From Frankia nepalensis (GTDB lineage: Bacteria > Actinomycetota > Actinomycetes > Frankiales > Frankiaceae), in contig NZ_JADWYU010000247.1 in assembly GCF_016786325.1 (NCBI RefSeq), positions 6,075-55,960 of the forward strand: 49,886 nt of DNA, written 5' to 3'. Of this stretch, positions 34,501-44,600 are shown piece after piece (within the stretch, counting starts at the first letter, position 1; every line of letters starts with the position of its first letter). Made by a program: the position numbers and the translations under genes. Under the pieces are notes generated by a model. That model ran no database searches, had not been told where the DNA came from, and saw nothing but the letters and a program-made list of their open reading frames with translations.

Positions 34501-36912
34501 CAGGTGCAGGCCGAACCAGGGGGCCTGTAGGCCGGCGTGCATGACGTTCAGCCAGAGCGAGACGTCGGCGAGCTCGATGGCGGTGGCGTTCAGGTCGACG
34601 CCGTAGCTGTTGTGCAGGGCAATGTAGGCCTTGACCTTCTGCAGCTCGACGGCGTAGCTCTCCGGGTCGAGCAGATTGTCGAGGGTGCCCTCCTTCTGCT
34701 TCTCCTCCTGGCGACGGCGCAGGTACTCGGCGGCGACCTGGTTGATCGCCTCGTTGAGGAACGCGCCGGAGCCGAGAGCGGGCTCACAGATCGTCCAGTC
34801 GAGCATGTCCCGGGCCTTGAAGTCCGGCCCGGCCTCCTCGATCCGGTACTTCAGCGCGAGCTGGACGGTGACCTCGGTAAGCGACTGCGGGGTGTAGTAG
34901 GAGGCCGACGTCTGCCGGTCGCGTCCGGAGAGCCGGTAGACGAACGACCCGGCCGGATAGCGGCGACGCTGCTCCGTACGGTGGCCGTCGTCGTCGATCT
35001 CGCGTACGAAGACGTCGTCGTCTTCGTACGCGTGGGCCTTCGAGGCGGGCACCATCCAGCTGCCGTCCTTCGGGTCGCCGCCCTTAGCGACCTCGTAGAG
35101 GTCTTCGCCGGCGATGAAGCCGGAGTAGGACATCAGCCCCTCATAGACGGCGCCCAGCTGGTTGATGCCGAGCTGGGCGTAGGAGATGAAACCAGCCCGC
35201 CTGCGCCCACCGCCCTTGATCTTCCGACCACCCTTGGTGATCATAAGGCGGCGCAGAACCCGGTAGAGGACGGCGTTGCGTAGCCGGGTGTCGATCGTCC
35301 GCTGCGGACCGTCGGCGCCGTCCTCGTCCTCGTCATCGGGCCACGGCAATGACTGGCCGATCAGCGTGATGGCGTCAGGGGCGAACAGGTCGGAGCGCAG
35401 CGGCTCGAACCGGATGCCCTCACCCTCACTGACCTTCGGCGCCGCCCGTCCGGCTCGCCGCCGCGCCTCGGTGTCGGCTTTCGCCTTCTCAGTCACCGCC
35501 TCGTCGGAGGCCGGCCCCCCCTCGGGAACCGCGGCGTCGGTGCCGGCGGGCGTCTGGCTGTCGGGCGGCGTCGTGCCATGCGCGCGGTAGCCATCATTGA
35601 CGACGCGGAACAGTAGGTCCAGCGAGTCGAACAGGTGGGTGCCGTTGCGTGACGCCGGGCTGGGGGGCAGCCGCCGGGCGACCAGGTCGCCGAGCCGGGC
35701 CAGGCTGTACCCGTCGACGTATTCGGGATGGTCAACCGGGAGCACGTGCAGTTCGGGGCGGGCCTCGGCGTAGAGAAGGACGAGGATCCGGTACAGGTAG
35801 CGCAGCGACTCCTGGGTCAGCCGGGTGCCGAGAGACGCCAGGTCATCGATCTGCTCGGGGCGGACGCCGGCCTCCGCGAGCCGGGCGAGGATCTCGTTCG
35901 CGATCAGCTCGACGGACTCACGCAGCCCGTTGCGCAGCTCAGCGGTGACCCCGACGGCCTGCTTCTGCGAACCCGCGATCAGCTCCGCGAGCGGCTCGGC
36001 GCCGCCGGCCTCGGGCGGGCAGAGAGCGTCCGCGCCGAACAGCGCCGCGATCACCTCGAGCTCGCCGCCGGGCTTCGTGTCGTTGCGGCCGAATGCCACG
36101 TCGAGGTTCGCGGCGAGGAAGCGCGCCTCGCCCCAGGTCCGGCGGTCGGCCAGGATGATGACCGCGCCGGCGAGCAGCAGCACGAAGCGCGGTGGCTCGT
36201 CGGCGGCGAACAGGTGCGAGACGAGGCGCATCCCGTGGGTGACCCGCTCGCGTGGACCCAGGTCGACGGGGTCCAGCAGGCGACCGGCCCCGGCCGCGTC
36301 GACTGCGGCGTCGATCTCGGTCGCCCAGCCGCACTCGACCGCCCACACCCCGTCAACCGCGGCGGCAAGCGGCACGGCCACCTCGACGCCGGCGTGGACG
36401 ACCGTCCGGACGTGCCGCTTAGGCGGGAAGGAGAGCCCGGCGAGGATCTGCTCATGCAGCCAGTGCAGCTGCCGGGCACGTTCGGCGTCGTCGCTGTCGC
36501 CGCCCAACGCGACCAGGTCGCTCTTGCGGTCGTAGTAGGCCGACCGCAGGCCGCGCAGCCCGGCCCGTGGCGTGACCGCGACCGCGAGGGTCTCCTCCGG
36601 GACCTCGGCGGCCTCGCCTCCGCCGCCGGCAAGGACGAGCAGACGCAGGGTAGCGGCGGGCTCCGCGACCGCGACCGTTCCACCGCCGGTGGGCGTCAAG
36701 GCAGTGGTTGCTTCAACGCCGGCGGCCGGGGCGCCATAGCCAGGGTCGGCCGGGGGCTCGACGAGAGTGGTCGTGACGGCCGGAACTGCGGCCGCTTTCT
36801 CCCGCTCGGCCCAGCGTGCGGCGACCGATTTACGGATCTCGCCGGGGAGTACCTCGTCGATGAAGTACGGCGAGAGGTACTCGCCGCGGTTCGTCAGAGC
36901 GTCGAAGCTCAT
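31534..36912 (-). CDS. Large N6-adenine DNA methyltransferase, DrmMI/PglX-like
   Basis: This 1792-aa protein begins LTNRGEYLSPYFIDEVLP, typical of DISARM-type and Eco57I-like methylases. SAM motif I is DWTICEPALGSGAFLNEAIN (CEPALGSG at about 709-716), and the catalytic motif IV is NPPW at 1165-1168 (LQVGNPPWFRPRWDE), marking adenine-N6 specificity. YYTPQSLTEV upstream of motif I is also typical. Residues 1-500 form an accessory region as in drmMI; residues about 1170-1620 should hold the target-recognition domain. No nuclease motif was recognised. Role: marks host DNA so that the helicase-nuclease partners spare it. It overlaps both neighbours by 4 bp. The recognition region has unusually low GC. 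Confidence 0.88.
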   Translation of the reverse strand: MSFDALTNRGEYLSPYFIDEVLPGEIRKSVAARWAEREKAAAVPAVTTTLVEPPADPGYGAPAAGVEATTALTPTGGGTVAVAEPAATLRLLVLAGGGGEAAEVPEETLAVAVTPRAGLRGLRSAYYDRKSDLVALGGDSDDAERARQLHWLHEQILAGLSFPPKRHVRTVVHAGVEVAVPLAAAVDGVWAVECGWATEIDAAVDAAGAGRLLDPVDLGPRERVTHGMRLVSHLFAADEPPRFVLLLAGAVIILADRRTWGEARFLAANLDVAFGRNDTKPGGELEVIAALFGADALCPPEAGGAEPLAELIAGSQKQAVGVTAELRNGLRESVELIANEILARLAEAGVRPEQIDDLASLGTRLTQESLRYLYRILVLLYAEARPELHVLPVDHPEYVDGYSLARLGDLVARRLPPSPASRNGTHLFDSLDLLFRVVNDGYRAHGTTPPDSQTPAGTDAAVPEGGPASDEAVTEKAKADTEARRRAGRAAPKVSEGEGIRFEPLRSDLFAPDAITLIGQSLPWPDDEDEDGADGPQRTIDTRLRNAVLYRVLRRLMITKGGRKIKGGGRRRAGFISYAQLGINQLGAVYEGLMSYSGFIAGEDLYEVAKGGDPKDGSWMVPASKAHAYEDDDVFVREIDDDGHRTEQRRRYPAGSFVYRLSGRDRQTSASYYTPQSLTEVTVQLALKYRIEEAGPDFKARDMLDWTICEPALGSGAFLNEAINQVAAEYLRRRQEEKQKEGTLDNLLDPESYAVELQKVKAYIALHNSYGVDLNATAIELADVSLWLNVMHAGLQAPWFGLHLRRGNSLVGAGRRYYLPATLADRSWLNSAPVDHPFRDGELPAGAIHHFLLPAAGWGAVAAEKEAKELAPDDAKKLATWRRAITKAPTTKGTKSKPSQADQLAALARRVEYLWSLVQQRLEISEREIRRQIDVWGADDLPEVRELVSRQKIKDDLEAPGTPYWRLKKLMDAWCALWFWPVDGAGLLDGTGLDYGRAPLTVTSVVPEPAAERLRAADDDATRVVTWEELSIFGEETGLALAAPAAANGRSTLSSGKSAKRPERSRGAVPLASLDHWIRFATALIGRGDVAQDSLISQFTSLDALEDHEDGLAAWMGQEDWTRLPELFPWLETVDQIAKRQGFFHWEVEFGQVFQHGGFDLQVGNPPWFRPRWDEGVILGEYDPWFTLHEQPPVEVWNSRKKEWISAPSSRAYLLSELASNAGLVASLGSGATYDLLSGSQPNLYRAFMVQVFRHAHRQGTGGLIHPDTHFSGTQEARLRAAAYGHLRLHAHFHNRLLIFSDINWNTEFGVHIYGGIREPSFGHVNWLCDPATLAASIDHDGTGGTPGMKRFGTWDLRPHRRRLIDVNMKTLAEWNGLIGDKADDPQQARLLFPLSSDEQNAIESLSSWRHRVGDDVLWMSRGYNESGAKKAGLIRAETRSSADWREVIIRGPQFAISTPIAKQPPETKHTDKPVGLVRLSGNYIPATDYVPACQPDRFVAAQDVWNDKPFSDYFRLFWRSMIATNTERSLFAAILPPGPSHVDAVHSLAAPSNQMTVLVAGFWSALPLDYVLRIAGRAHLHVTEARAMPNGSLDHPLASALIFRTLRLNCLTTSYAPLWTELYDANCVDRDGWAVAWPQLEPLTDVGPEWGRETPLRAEYARRAALVEIDALVSVWLGISIDALVAIYRSRFPQLVDYDAQTWFDANGRKIAANFNTYGHGQTKEDFIELQEHLERPTHKLPPAGYAAPFYKADREAEMRAAHAVFSARLQAAREAGWRESEDPVSLEAVG
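32040..33400 (-). other. Low-GC segment inside the methyltransferase gene
   Basis: Hand counts of single 60-base lines give 50-53% GC at 32761, 32941 and 33001, against 67-70% at 34021 and 36061 in the same gene. The segment follows motif IV and covers the expected target-recognition domain. The reading frame stays open throughout, so this is not an insertion of foreign junk but probably a swapped specificity module. Confidence 0.65.
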
Positions 36913-39900
36913 CGGGACGCTCCCGTCGGGATCTGGGCGGGCACGGCCGGGGCGAGCACGGCGAGGACCCGCAGCAGCGGCTCTCCCGTGGTGTGCAGGC
37001 GTTCGACCAGGTCACGCTGCCGCTTCTCGGTGTCGCGCACCCGCTGCTCGCGTCTGGTCAGCTGACGGATGGTCTGACTGTCGTCCTGCTGTTGGGTCGC
37101 CAGCTGGTCGATGCCGAGGGGCAGACTGGTCTGCACCCACCGGTCCAGGCGGGACAGATACCCGTCGAGTGGACCGGTGACCTGCGCATCCCATTCGGCC
37201 CGCCGGGCCTCCAGGTGTGCCCTCGCGGTACTGACCACCTCCGAGACCAGCGCCTGGAGCGGGGCGAGGTCGACAGCCGCCTGGGTGTTGGTCATGCCCG
37301 GGCCGACCCTGGCGGCGGCCAGCGCGACCTCCATCGGGCGGATGCGGTCCGGTCCGGGGCGGCCGCGGATGGCCATCCACTCCACCACCGTCGGCTGACC
37401 GAACTGGTTGCAGTAGACGCCCTGGACGAGGAACTCCGGCTCGTCGACAGGCACGGTCAGCACCGGGGCCTGCTGGCGGTCGAGCCGGACGAGCACCTTG
37501 TCGACCAGCCAGTCGACAACAGGGTGGATGTCGGTGATGAGCCCCTTGTCTGGCCACAGCGTCTCGCGACCGCGGCGGGACGCGACCAATGCGTCGCCCG
37601 CTTCGGTCTTGTCGAACGTGAGGCGTAGCTTCAGGTTCCCATGCTGATCGCGCAGCCGGGCCAGATAGCTCCGTGGCAGGTCGGAGAGCCGCGCCTCCAG
37701 GTCCTCCGGTGCGTTGAACGCCCTGAAAGTGCCGTCGCGCGTGAGGCCGACGGCTTGCTCGGCCTGCTCGTCGTAGACCTCGTCGAATGCCTCGTCGACG
37801 AACGCCGAGAGCGTGGTGAACAGCTGAGGCGGCGTGACTGTCTCCGGCTCCGGGTCGCCGGTGTGTGCCTCGGCGTCCGGGTCCAGGTAGGCACCGAGAA
37901 GATCGTAGGTGGCCTCCTGCGCGGCCTCATCCGCCTCGTCGGGCTGATCCTCAGACTTGTCCTCGTCGGTCCGGAGGCCAAGCGGGTCGTCGTCGCTGGT
38001 CCGCGGGCCGGTCGACACCGCGCGGCGCGCGGCGCCGGCGTCCAGGGACTCCTCGACGGTGCGCCCAGCGAGCAGGTCCTGCATCAGGCGGCGCTCCTCG
38101 CGCTCCGCCAGATACAGGCCGGTGACCTCCTCGGCGGTCCCGAGGGCGACGTAGGCCTCCTCCTCGGCGGCAAGCAGCTTCGCCGCGACAGCCCGGTCGT
38201 CCAGGGCCCGCGGCGTCGCAGACCTGAGCAGCAGGGCGGCGAACTCGGGAGCGTGCCGCTGGCCGTAACGATCGATGCGGCCGTTGCGCTGCTCGATGCG
38301 GATGAGGCTCCACGGCACGTCAAAGTGGATCAGCCGGTGGCACGAGCGGTGCAGGTTCACGCCCTCGGAGGCGACGTCACCGGTGAACAGCAGCCGCACA
38401 GGGCTGCCGGCGAGGGAGAACTCCTCGACGATGCGTTGCTGTTCGGAGTCCGTCAGCTTGCCGTGCAGGAGCCGGGCGGCGCCGCCGTACTCCCGCCGGT
38501 TGAAATCCGAGTCGAAGGCCGCGTCGCTGAGCCGGCGGTTCGCGGGCAGTTGCGCCACCGGCAGGCCGAGTTGCGCGGGCACGACCTTGGCAAGCCAGCG
38601 CAGGGTGGCCAGCCGCTCCGAGAAGACCACGACCCGGGTATCGGAACGCGGGTCAACCCCGGCCTTGCGCAACTGGTCGAGCAGCGCGGCGAGCTTCGTC
38701 GAGTCGTCGTCGGACATCCCGGCTGCCAGCCGGCGCAGCTCCTGAAGCCGGGTCTGCTCGTCCACCCGGTTCTCGGCCTGCTTGTGCGCGGAGGACTTCA
38801 GCCGGCTGTCGATGGTCTCCAGCAGCGCGTGGTGCGACGACAGAAACGCCTTGGCCACCGTGTACGCGAAAAGCTGCTGCCCTCCGCCGCCCTTGATCCT
38901 CGGTACTGCCGCTGTCTTGGGCTCGGGCGCCTGGACCCAGCGCGCAGTCAGCTCCGCGAAGATCCGCTCCTCCGCCGCGCTGGCCGGGCATTCCATGCGC
39001 AGCGAGTCGCCGCGGTCGGCCCACCGGTCGAGGACCTTGTCCCGGACCTCCGACGAGCGCTTTGTCCGCCGGATGTAGAGATGCTCGATGTCCTCGCGCT
39101 GGTAGGTGTTGAGGTTCGCGATCGCCGCGGGATCGAGCATCCGCAGCAGCTCGCCGAACGACCGCTTGTTGCCGTTGTGCGGGGTCGCGCTCGCGAGGAT
39201 CAGGGCGTCGGTCTGCGCGGCGAGCGTCCGCGCGAGCCGGTTACGCAGGCTGTTCGCGCCGATCAGGTTGTGTGACTCGTCGATGACGACCGCGTCCCAC
39301 CGGGTCTCCTCCAGGTGGTGGCCGTACCTGCCGACGTTCTTGAGCGTGTCGATCGAGACGATGACCCGCTTGAAGTAGGTGAACGGGTTGCGGCCCGCCG
39401 GGATCTCCCGCTGGATCCGTTCGATGCCGACCGAGTCGAGCCGCACCAGCGGGATCGAGAAGCGCGTCCACAGCTCGTGCTGGAACTGCTCGAGAACATG
39501 CTGCGGAGTGACCACCAGCAGCCGCTCACCCCGGCCACGGCGGATCAGCTCGCCCAGCAGCAGCCCGATCTCCAGCGTCTTGCCGAGACCGACGACATCG
39601 GCGATCAGGATCCGTGGCTGCAGACCCGCCAACGCCAGCTGCGCGGGACGCCACTGGTATTCGAGCTTGTCCAGCAAGAACCCTTCGGTGAGCGCGAGGC
39701 GTCGCTCCGCGCGCGGCAGCGGGGTACGCCGCAGCACCGCCTCCAGGTACAGCCGGCTCCGGCGGAACCTCGTCGAGCCGTCCCGGACGAGCTGGGTGTC
39801 CTCCGGCCGCAGAGTCACGATCGTGTCGAGGCCCGGGCCGTCGAAGAACGACGCCTCCAGCCCACGGACGAACTCGGACGCACCGACGACGCGCACCAGG

Positions 39901-40010
39901 TAGCCATCGTGGCTGGTCCGTGTCACGCCGCGGACCAGCCATTCCTCATCCCGGATGAGCACCCGCGCGCCCGGGGCAGGCGGCGTCGACGACGGCGGTG
40001 CTGTGACCAC
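36909..40010 (-). CDS. SNF2/HepA-type helicase, DrmD-like
   Basis: This 1033-aa protein has SNF2 motifs in order: LEYQWRPAQLALAGLQPRIL, Walker A DVVGLGKT (138-145), DESH box (244-247, VVIDESHNLIGA), SATPHNG near 278, VVVFSERLATLRWL, LLFTGDVASEGVNL and QRNGRIDRYGQ (from about 574). A C-terminal region of 400 residues contains acidic linkers and a predicted coiled coil (RREQRVRDTEKRQRDLVERL). GTG 40010 is preceded by GAGAGG. This architecture is that of DrmD of class 1 DISARM and of HepA-like helicases paired with DrmMI. It lies directly upstream of the methyltransferase with a 4-bp overlap, reproducing the drmD-drmMI order. Confidence 0.85.
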   Translation of the reverse strand: MVTAPPSSTPPAPGARVLIRDEEWLVRGVTRTSHDGYLVRVVGASEFVRGLEASFFDGPGLDTIVTLRPEDTQLVRDGSTRFRRSRLYLEAVLRRTPLPRAERRLALTEGFLLDKLEYQWRPAQLALAGLQPRILIADVVGLGKTLEIGLLLGELIRRGRGERLLVVTPQHVLEQFQHELWTRFSIPLVRLDSVGIERIQREIPAGRNPFTYFKRVIVSIDTLKNVGRYGHHLEETRWDAVVIDESHNLIGANSLRNRLARTLAAQTDALILASATPHNGNKRSFGELLRMLDPAAIANLNTYQREDIEHLYIRRTKRSSEVRDKVLDRWADRGDSLRMECPASAAEERIFAELTARWVQAPEPKTAAVPRIKGGGGQQLFAYTVAKAFLSSHHALLETIDSRLKSSAHKQAENRVDEQTRLQELRRLAAGMSDDDSTKLAALLDQLRKAGVDPRSDTRVVVFSERLATLRWLAKVVPAQLGLPVAQLPANRRLSDAAFDSDFNRREYGGAARLLHGKLTDSEQQRIVEEFSLAGSPVRLLFTGDVASEGVNLHRSCHRLIHFDVPWSLIRIEQRNGRIDRYGQRHAPEFAALLLRSATPRALDDRAVAAKLLAAEEEAYVALGTAEEVTGLYLAEREERRLMQDLLAGRTVEESLDAGAARRAVSTGPRTSDDDPLGLRTDEDKSEDQPDEADEAAQEATYDLLGAYLDPDAEAHTGDPEPETVTPPQLFTTLSAFVDEAFDEVYDEQAEQAVGLTRDGTFRAFNAPEDLEARLSDLPRSYLARLRDQHGNLKLRLTFDKTEAGDALVASRRGRETLWPDKGLITDIHPVVDWLVDKVLVRLDRQQAPVLTVPVDEPEFLVQGVYCNQFGQPTVVEWMAIRGRPGPDRIRPMEVALAAARVGPGMTNTQAAVDLAPLQALVSEVVSTARAHLEARRAEWDAQVTGPLDGYLSRLDRWVQTSLPLGIDQLATQQQDDSQTIRQLTRREQRVRDTEKRQRDLVERLHTTGEPLLRVLAVLAPAVPAQIPTGASR

Positions 40011-40120
40011 GAATTACCTCTCTCGGGAAGGCCAGGGGCCTGCGACGGCTGCGAGCCGTCCGGACCGGGCCGTCGAACTGTTCACGCGGGGCATCACCTG
40101 GCTGCGCGACGGAGCGCCTG

Positions 40121-41395
40121 TCACAACGGCGCGTCCCGCGCATAGGCGGCGCGCAGCTCGTCCACGAGCCAGCCGACCTGCAAGGGGCGCGACGTGCGTG
40201 CCGGTGGAGGCGCCGTGGTCCTCGGCCGGCCCGCCAGCGCGGGCAGCAGGTCTGGCGGGATCAGCGGCGGGCCGGTGACCGTGGTCGCCTCCGGGTCGAA
40301 CGGCGCCGACTCCGCCGCTGACCGCGGCGGCAAGCTGTCCCCGGCGACATCCGGCCCGTGGCCTTGGGCTGGGATGCCCAGCGATGACGAGACGTCGAGA
40401 ACCGTCGGTTCGGGCACCGTGTCGTTGGCGACGCCGCGTACCGGGCCGGGCACGTCATCGTCCTCGTCCGGTCTGGCGGTCAGGCCGTCCGTGGCCGAGA
40501 CGTCCAGCGTCACCGGGACCGGGGCGGCGTAGGTGGTGACGACGAGTTGTCGGCGCATCCCGCTGATCGATCCGGCCGCGTCGACGACGGCGAGCAGCTT
40601 GCGCTGTACCTCTCGAACGGTGGGCCGTCGCGCCGGGTCGTGGACGACCATGCCGGCGAGCAGGTCGGTCAGCTCTTCCGGCACACCCGACAGATCCGGC
40701 TCGACGGCGGGGTCGGTGATCTCCCTGATGAGCGCGGGAATGGTCCGGGGCTGGTAGAGGGTGTGCGCGGTCGCGGCGTAGACCAGCGTCGCGCCGAGCG
40801 CGTAGACGTCGGCCGCCGTCGTGATGGCGGTACCGCCGGTTGCCTGCTCCGGCGGCAGGTAGGCCGGGGTGCCGATGATGGCGCCGGAGGCCGTGTTCTG
40901 CCCCGCCTGGCCCTCGAGGACCGCGAGCCCGAAGTCGATGACCTTCGGGCCGTCCGGGCCGAGCATGACGTTGTGTGGTTTGAGGTCGCGGTGCAGCAGC
41001 CCGACGCGGTGCAGCTTGTCGAGCGCATCGGTCAGCGTCATCCCAAGGACCGCGACCAGCACGCCCGCCAGCGGGCCGTCCTGCTCGACGTGCTCGCGCA
41101 GCGTCTGGCCGGGCACGTACTCGAAGGCGAGCCACGGCGGGTCGTCGTCCATCCCGTCGGCCTCGAACCGCGCGTTGCGCGACCCGTAGACCAGCCGCAA
41201 CGTCTGGATCTCCTCGGTGAACCGCCGCCGGATGTCATCCCCGCCGAGCAACTCAGGCTTGATCACCTTGAGTGCGACGTGTTCCCCGGTCGCTGACCGG
41301 GCGAGGTACACCCGCCCCATTCCGCCAGCGCCTAGCCGCGCCACCAGCCGGTACCCGCCGATCATGCTCGGGTCTGAGGGCAGCAGCGACTCCAC
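40121..41395 (-). CDS. Soluble Hanks-type Ser/Thr protein kinase
   Basis: This 424-aa protein has GAGGMGRVY (22-30), catalytic Lys43 (VALKVIKP), HRDLKPHN (135-142), DFG (154-156) and GTPAYLPPEQA, so the kinase should be active. It lacks PASTA repeats and a transmembrane helix; the C-terminal 130 residues are Pro-rich and disordered-looking and end in WLVDELRAAYARDAPL. GTG 41395 follows GAGGGGGG. The gene heads the minus-strand operon, 110 bases before the DrmD-like helicase gene, and diverges from the PglW-like kinase gene. It likely phosphorylates island proteins as a switch, but a host function is possible. Confidence 0.85.
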   Translation of the reverse strand: MESLLPSDPSMIGGYRLVARLGAGGMGRVYLARSATGEHVALKVIKPELLGGDDIRRRFTEEIQTLRLVYGSRNARFEADGMDDDPPWLAFEYVPGQTLREHVEQDGPLAGVLVAVLGMTLTDALDKLHRVGLLHRDLKPHNVMLGPDGPKVIDFGLAVLEGQAGQNTASGAIIGTPAYLPPEQATGGTAITTAADVYALGATLVYAATAHTLYQPRTIPALIREITDPAVEPDLSGVPEELTDLLAGMVVHDPARRPTVREVQRKLLAVVDAAGSISGMRRQLVVTTYAAPVPVTLDVSATDGLTARPDEDDDVPGPVRGVANDTVPEPTVLDVSSSLGIPAQGHGPDVAGDSLPPRSAAESAPFDPEATTVTGPPLIPPDLLPALAGRPRTTAPPPARTSRPLQVGWLVDELRAAYARDAPL

Positions 41396-41680
41396 CCATG
41401 CCCCCCTCGGCCACGCCAGGTAGCAACCGCATACCTGGTCGGAGCATTGGAGTCTTCCATATGATCGTATTGATGCCTAGACGGGCCAGATGTGCACCTA
41501 GCGACGTCCTAGGGGTTCCCGCGTGCAGCACAACGTGATAGCCACGTTGCGTCGTCTCGCTCCCATGGATACGGGTGCGCCGCTAGGTGTGTCGACCGGT
41601 AGCTTGCGCCAACCACATCGAATGGTGTGAGACGCAGAGGCCGGCGTCGGGGCAGCGGACAGCGAAGAGCGGGGGAGACG
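41396..41680. promoter_or_regulatory. Divergent promoter region of the two kinase operons
   Basis: This 285-base region must carry promoters for both defence operons. It includes a locally AT-richer patch (CATATGATCGTAT near 41460), three CCTAG motifs at 41476, 41497 and 41508 (spacing 21 and 11 bases, close to whole helical turns), and the inverted repeat at 41531-41549. CTAG is normally scarce in high-GC genomes. Shared control of the two operons is inferred. Confidence 0.5.
41531..41549. promoter_or_regulatory. 19-bp inverted repeat between the divergent operons
   Basis: CAACGTGATAGCCACGTTG has perfect 7-bp arms (CAACGTG/CACGTTG) and a 5-bp centre. It lies 136 bases upstream of the minus-strand kinase start and 132 bases upstream of the plus-strand start, almost exactly midway. 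It looks like the site of a dimeric repressor. No regulator gene lies beside it. Confidence 0.55.
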
Positions 41681-44600
41681 GTGGCGGACGTTGTTCGTCT
41701 CTGCGAGTGGGGCGGTCCTGGTGAGGAGGCGACCGCGATCTACCTGCGGGACCACCTTCCGGCCAGCTGGACGGTCGTCTGTGGCCGGCAGATCGTGAGC
41801 GGCACGAAGACCCGTGATTCGGACTTCATCGCCGTCGGGCCGAGCAGCGTCATCCTCATCGAGGAGAAGTCCTGGCACGGCCAGCTCAGCGGCACCGAGG
41901 AGCGCTGGTACGACCGGAAGACCCGCAAAGTGCTGGGCAGCCCGGTCAGCCAGGTCAACGGAGTTGCCCGCCTGCTCGCTGGTCGCCTCGAGAAGGTGGT
42001 CCCCGCCAAGGGGCGCCCCGGTGTACACCTCGTCCGACACTTGGTGGTGCTCTCATCGTCGGACGTGCAGTACGACATCGCCGACTCGCGGGTCGCCGAC
42101 CAGGTCGTCCGCCTCGTCGGCTGTGAGCGCAAGCTGCTTGAGATCGACAAGACCATGCGCACGCAGTTCGACCTGGCTCCGTTTCGTGCCCAGATCCTCG
42201 CGCTGGTCACGGGCCTGCCGGACCGGCCGGCCCGCCCGGCCATGCTCGGCGACTACACGATCGTCGAAGAGCTCGACGCGACACCGCGCGGGCCCCGATA
42301 CGTGGGAATGCACCGCGACGGCAGCGCGCGGATCCTGCTGACCTATCTGCGCCGGGGACTGTCGGAGAAGGAGCTCGCCGCCAGCGACCAGGAGGTCCTG
42401 CGCGAGTACCACGCGATGCGCAAACTCGCCCCGACCGGCGTCGTGTTCCGGGTCGACCCGTACTTCGGCGTGGATGACGACCAGATGTGGGTCGCGCCGA
42501 TGGGCTTCCCGCCGCCGGAGCTGCGCAACCTGCGGGAGAAGGTAGTCGGCGGCGAGCGGCCGACGGCGGCGGTCTTCACCGAGGTCGCGGCCCATGCGTA
42601 CGAAGCGCTGGCTGCCGTGCACGACGCGGAGATCGTGCATCGCGCGCTGCACCCAAGCAGGATCTTCATCCCGGAGACCCACAACCAGGTGACCTTCTCC
42701 GACTTCCTGCTGGCGAAGTTCACCGGCCACAACGTCACGATCACCGACGTCGACGAGATCGACGACCTCGGTCGCCCGTTCCGGGCACCCGAATGCCGCG
42801 CCTCGGCGCACGCCGCGACCGAGCGGTCTGACATCTATTCCCTGGCCCTGTGCCTGCTTGCCTGGCTTCGTCTGGACAAGGCGGACCCGGACGGGATTCC
42901 GCCCATCCCCGCGGCCCTGCCGGACCCGGTTCGCGCGGTGCTGGCCGATTGCCTCCGGCCGAACCCGTCCGGCCGGCCGACGGCCCACGAGGCCGCCGAG
43001 GCCTTCGCCGGCTACCTGCGCCAGGAGCGGCGACGGCCGGTCCGCCCCACCGCCGGGGCGAAAGTCGACAAGTACGAGCTTGTCGAGGCGCTGGGCGCCG
43101 GGGCGAGTGCGACCACCTGGTTGATGATCGACCGGCGGATGGACATCCGGCACACGCTGAAGATCATGCATGCGGCGGGGACGCAGGACAGGCTGGCCAC
43201 CGAGCTGAAGAACCTCCACAAGCTCAAGCACGACCGGATCGTGCGAGCGACCGACTACCTGCTGCAGCCCTTCGGCCCGGCGCTGATCGCCGAGTACGTG
43301 GCGGGGCAGACGGTCAAGAAGCTTGCCCCGACGCTGCGTGGCAACGCGGGCGCCTGCCTGAAGATTTTGCACGACATGCTTGATGCCCTCGAGTACGTGC
43401 ACCAGCGGGGTGTGGTGCACCGGGATGTCTCGCCGAACAACATCATCGTTGATGCGGACGACCGGGCGACTCTGATCGACTTCGGTGTGGCTTCCGACGC
43501 CGCCGATCGCAGCATCGTCGGAACGCTGCCGTACCAGGCGCCGGAGATCGCCGCCGGCAAAGCCTGGACGGCCGCGGCTGACCTCTACTCCCTCGCTGTC
43601 GTCTGCTTCGAAGCGCTGACCGGTCGCCTGCCCTACAGCGACGACGGCCGCTCCCAGGACAAGTACACCCTCGTCCGGCCCACAAACGACGAGATCGCGG
43701 CCGCCGGCGGGCTGGCGCTGCTCGAGGTCCTGCTGCATGGCGCCAGCGACAGCGCCGAGACGAGGTTCGGCTCAGCCGCGGCGTTCCGCGACGCGCTCAC
43801 CCACAGCCTCGCGCAGGAGGCCGCCGCGCCGGTCACGCTGCCTGACGATGCTGCGCATACTCCCGAGTTCCAGCGGCCTGTCGGCCCGGAGACGGCGCCT
43901 GCCCTGCGTATCAACCCGACCGTCGACGACATCCGCCAGCTTTTCCGCAACAGCCGGCTCGGCAACAGCGGCAACCGGGGGCTCGACTCGCCGTTCGCCG
44001 ACCAGACCTACGTCACCACCAGGCTCGACGACCAGCTCGCCCCGAGGATCATCGGCGGCCGGCCCCGGCTCGTCGTCTTCAGCGGCAACCCGGGCGATGG
44101 CAAGACGGCGTTCCTCGAGCGTCTGAGCGGCACTCTGCTCGCCAAGGGCGCGATCGAGCAGGCCCGCGACGCCGCCGGCTGGCGGATCGCGTTGGCTGGC
44201 CACGAGTTCGCATCCGTCTACGACGCCAGTGAGTCCCACGAGGGACTTTCCGCGGACGAGCTGCTGCGCCGGGCTCTCGACCCGCTGACCGACCCGGCCA
44301 GGGCCGACCGGTACACCGCGCTGATCGCGGCGAATGATGGGCGCATCCTCGACTTCCTCGAACGCGAGGCGGCCCGGTACCCCGAGATCGCCGCCCTGCT
44401 CAGCGGCGGTGCCGGCGCGGCCGCCGAGCAGGCAGGTGTCCTCCGGATCGACCTGAAGAACCGGTCCATGGCCTCGGCCGGCCCCGCGGCCGGTTCGCTG
44501 ACCGTCCGGATGCTCGACGCCCTCCTCGACACCGAGCTGTGGTCCACCTGCGCGGGCTGCCTCGCCGAGCCGCGCTGCCCGATCGCGCGCAACGTCACCG

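Noticed and set aside
37641-39275. 544-aa open frame on the plus strand
   Set aside because: It is antisense to the DrmD-like helicase, whose motifs are unambiguous.
42053-43738. 561-aa open frame on the minus strand
   Set aside because: It is antisense to the PglW-like kinase domains.
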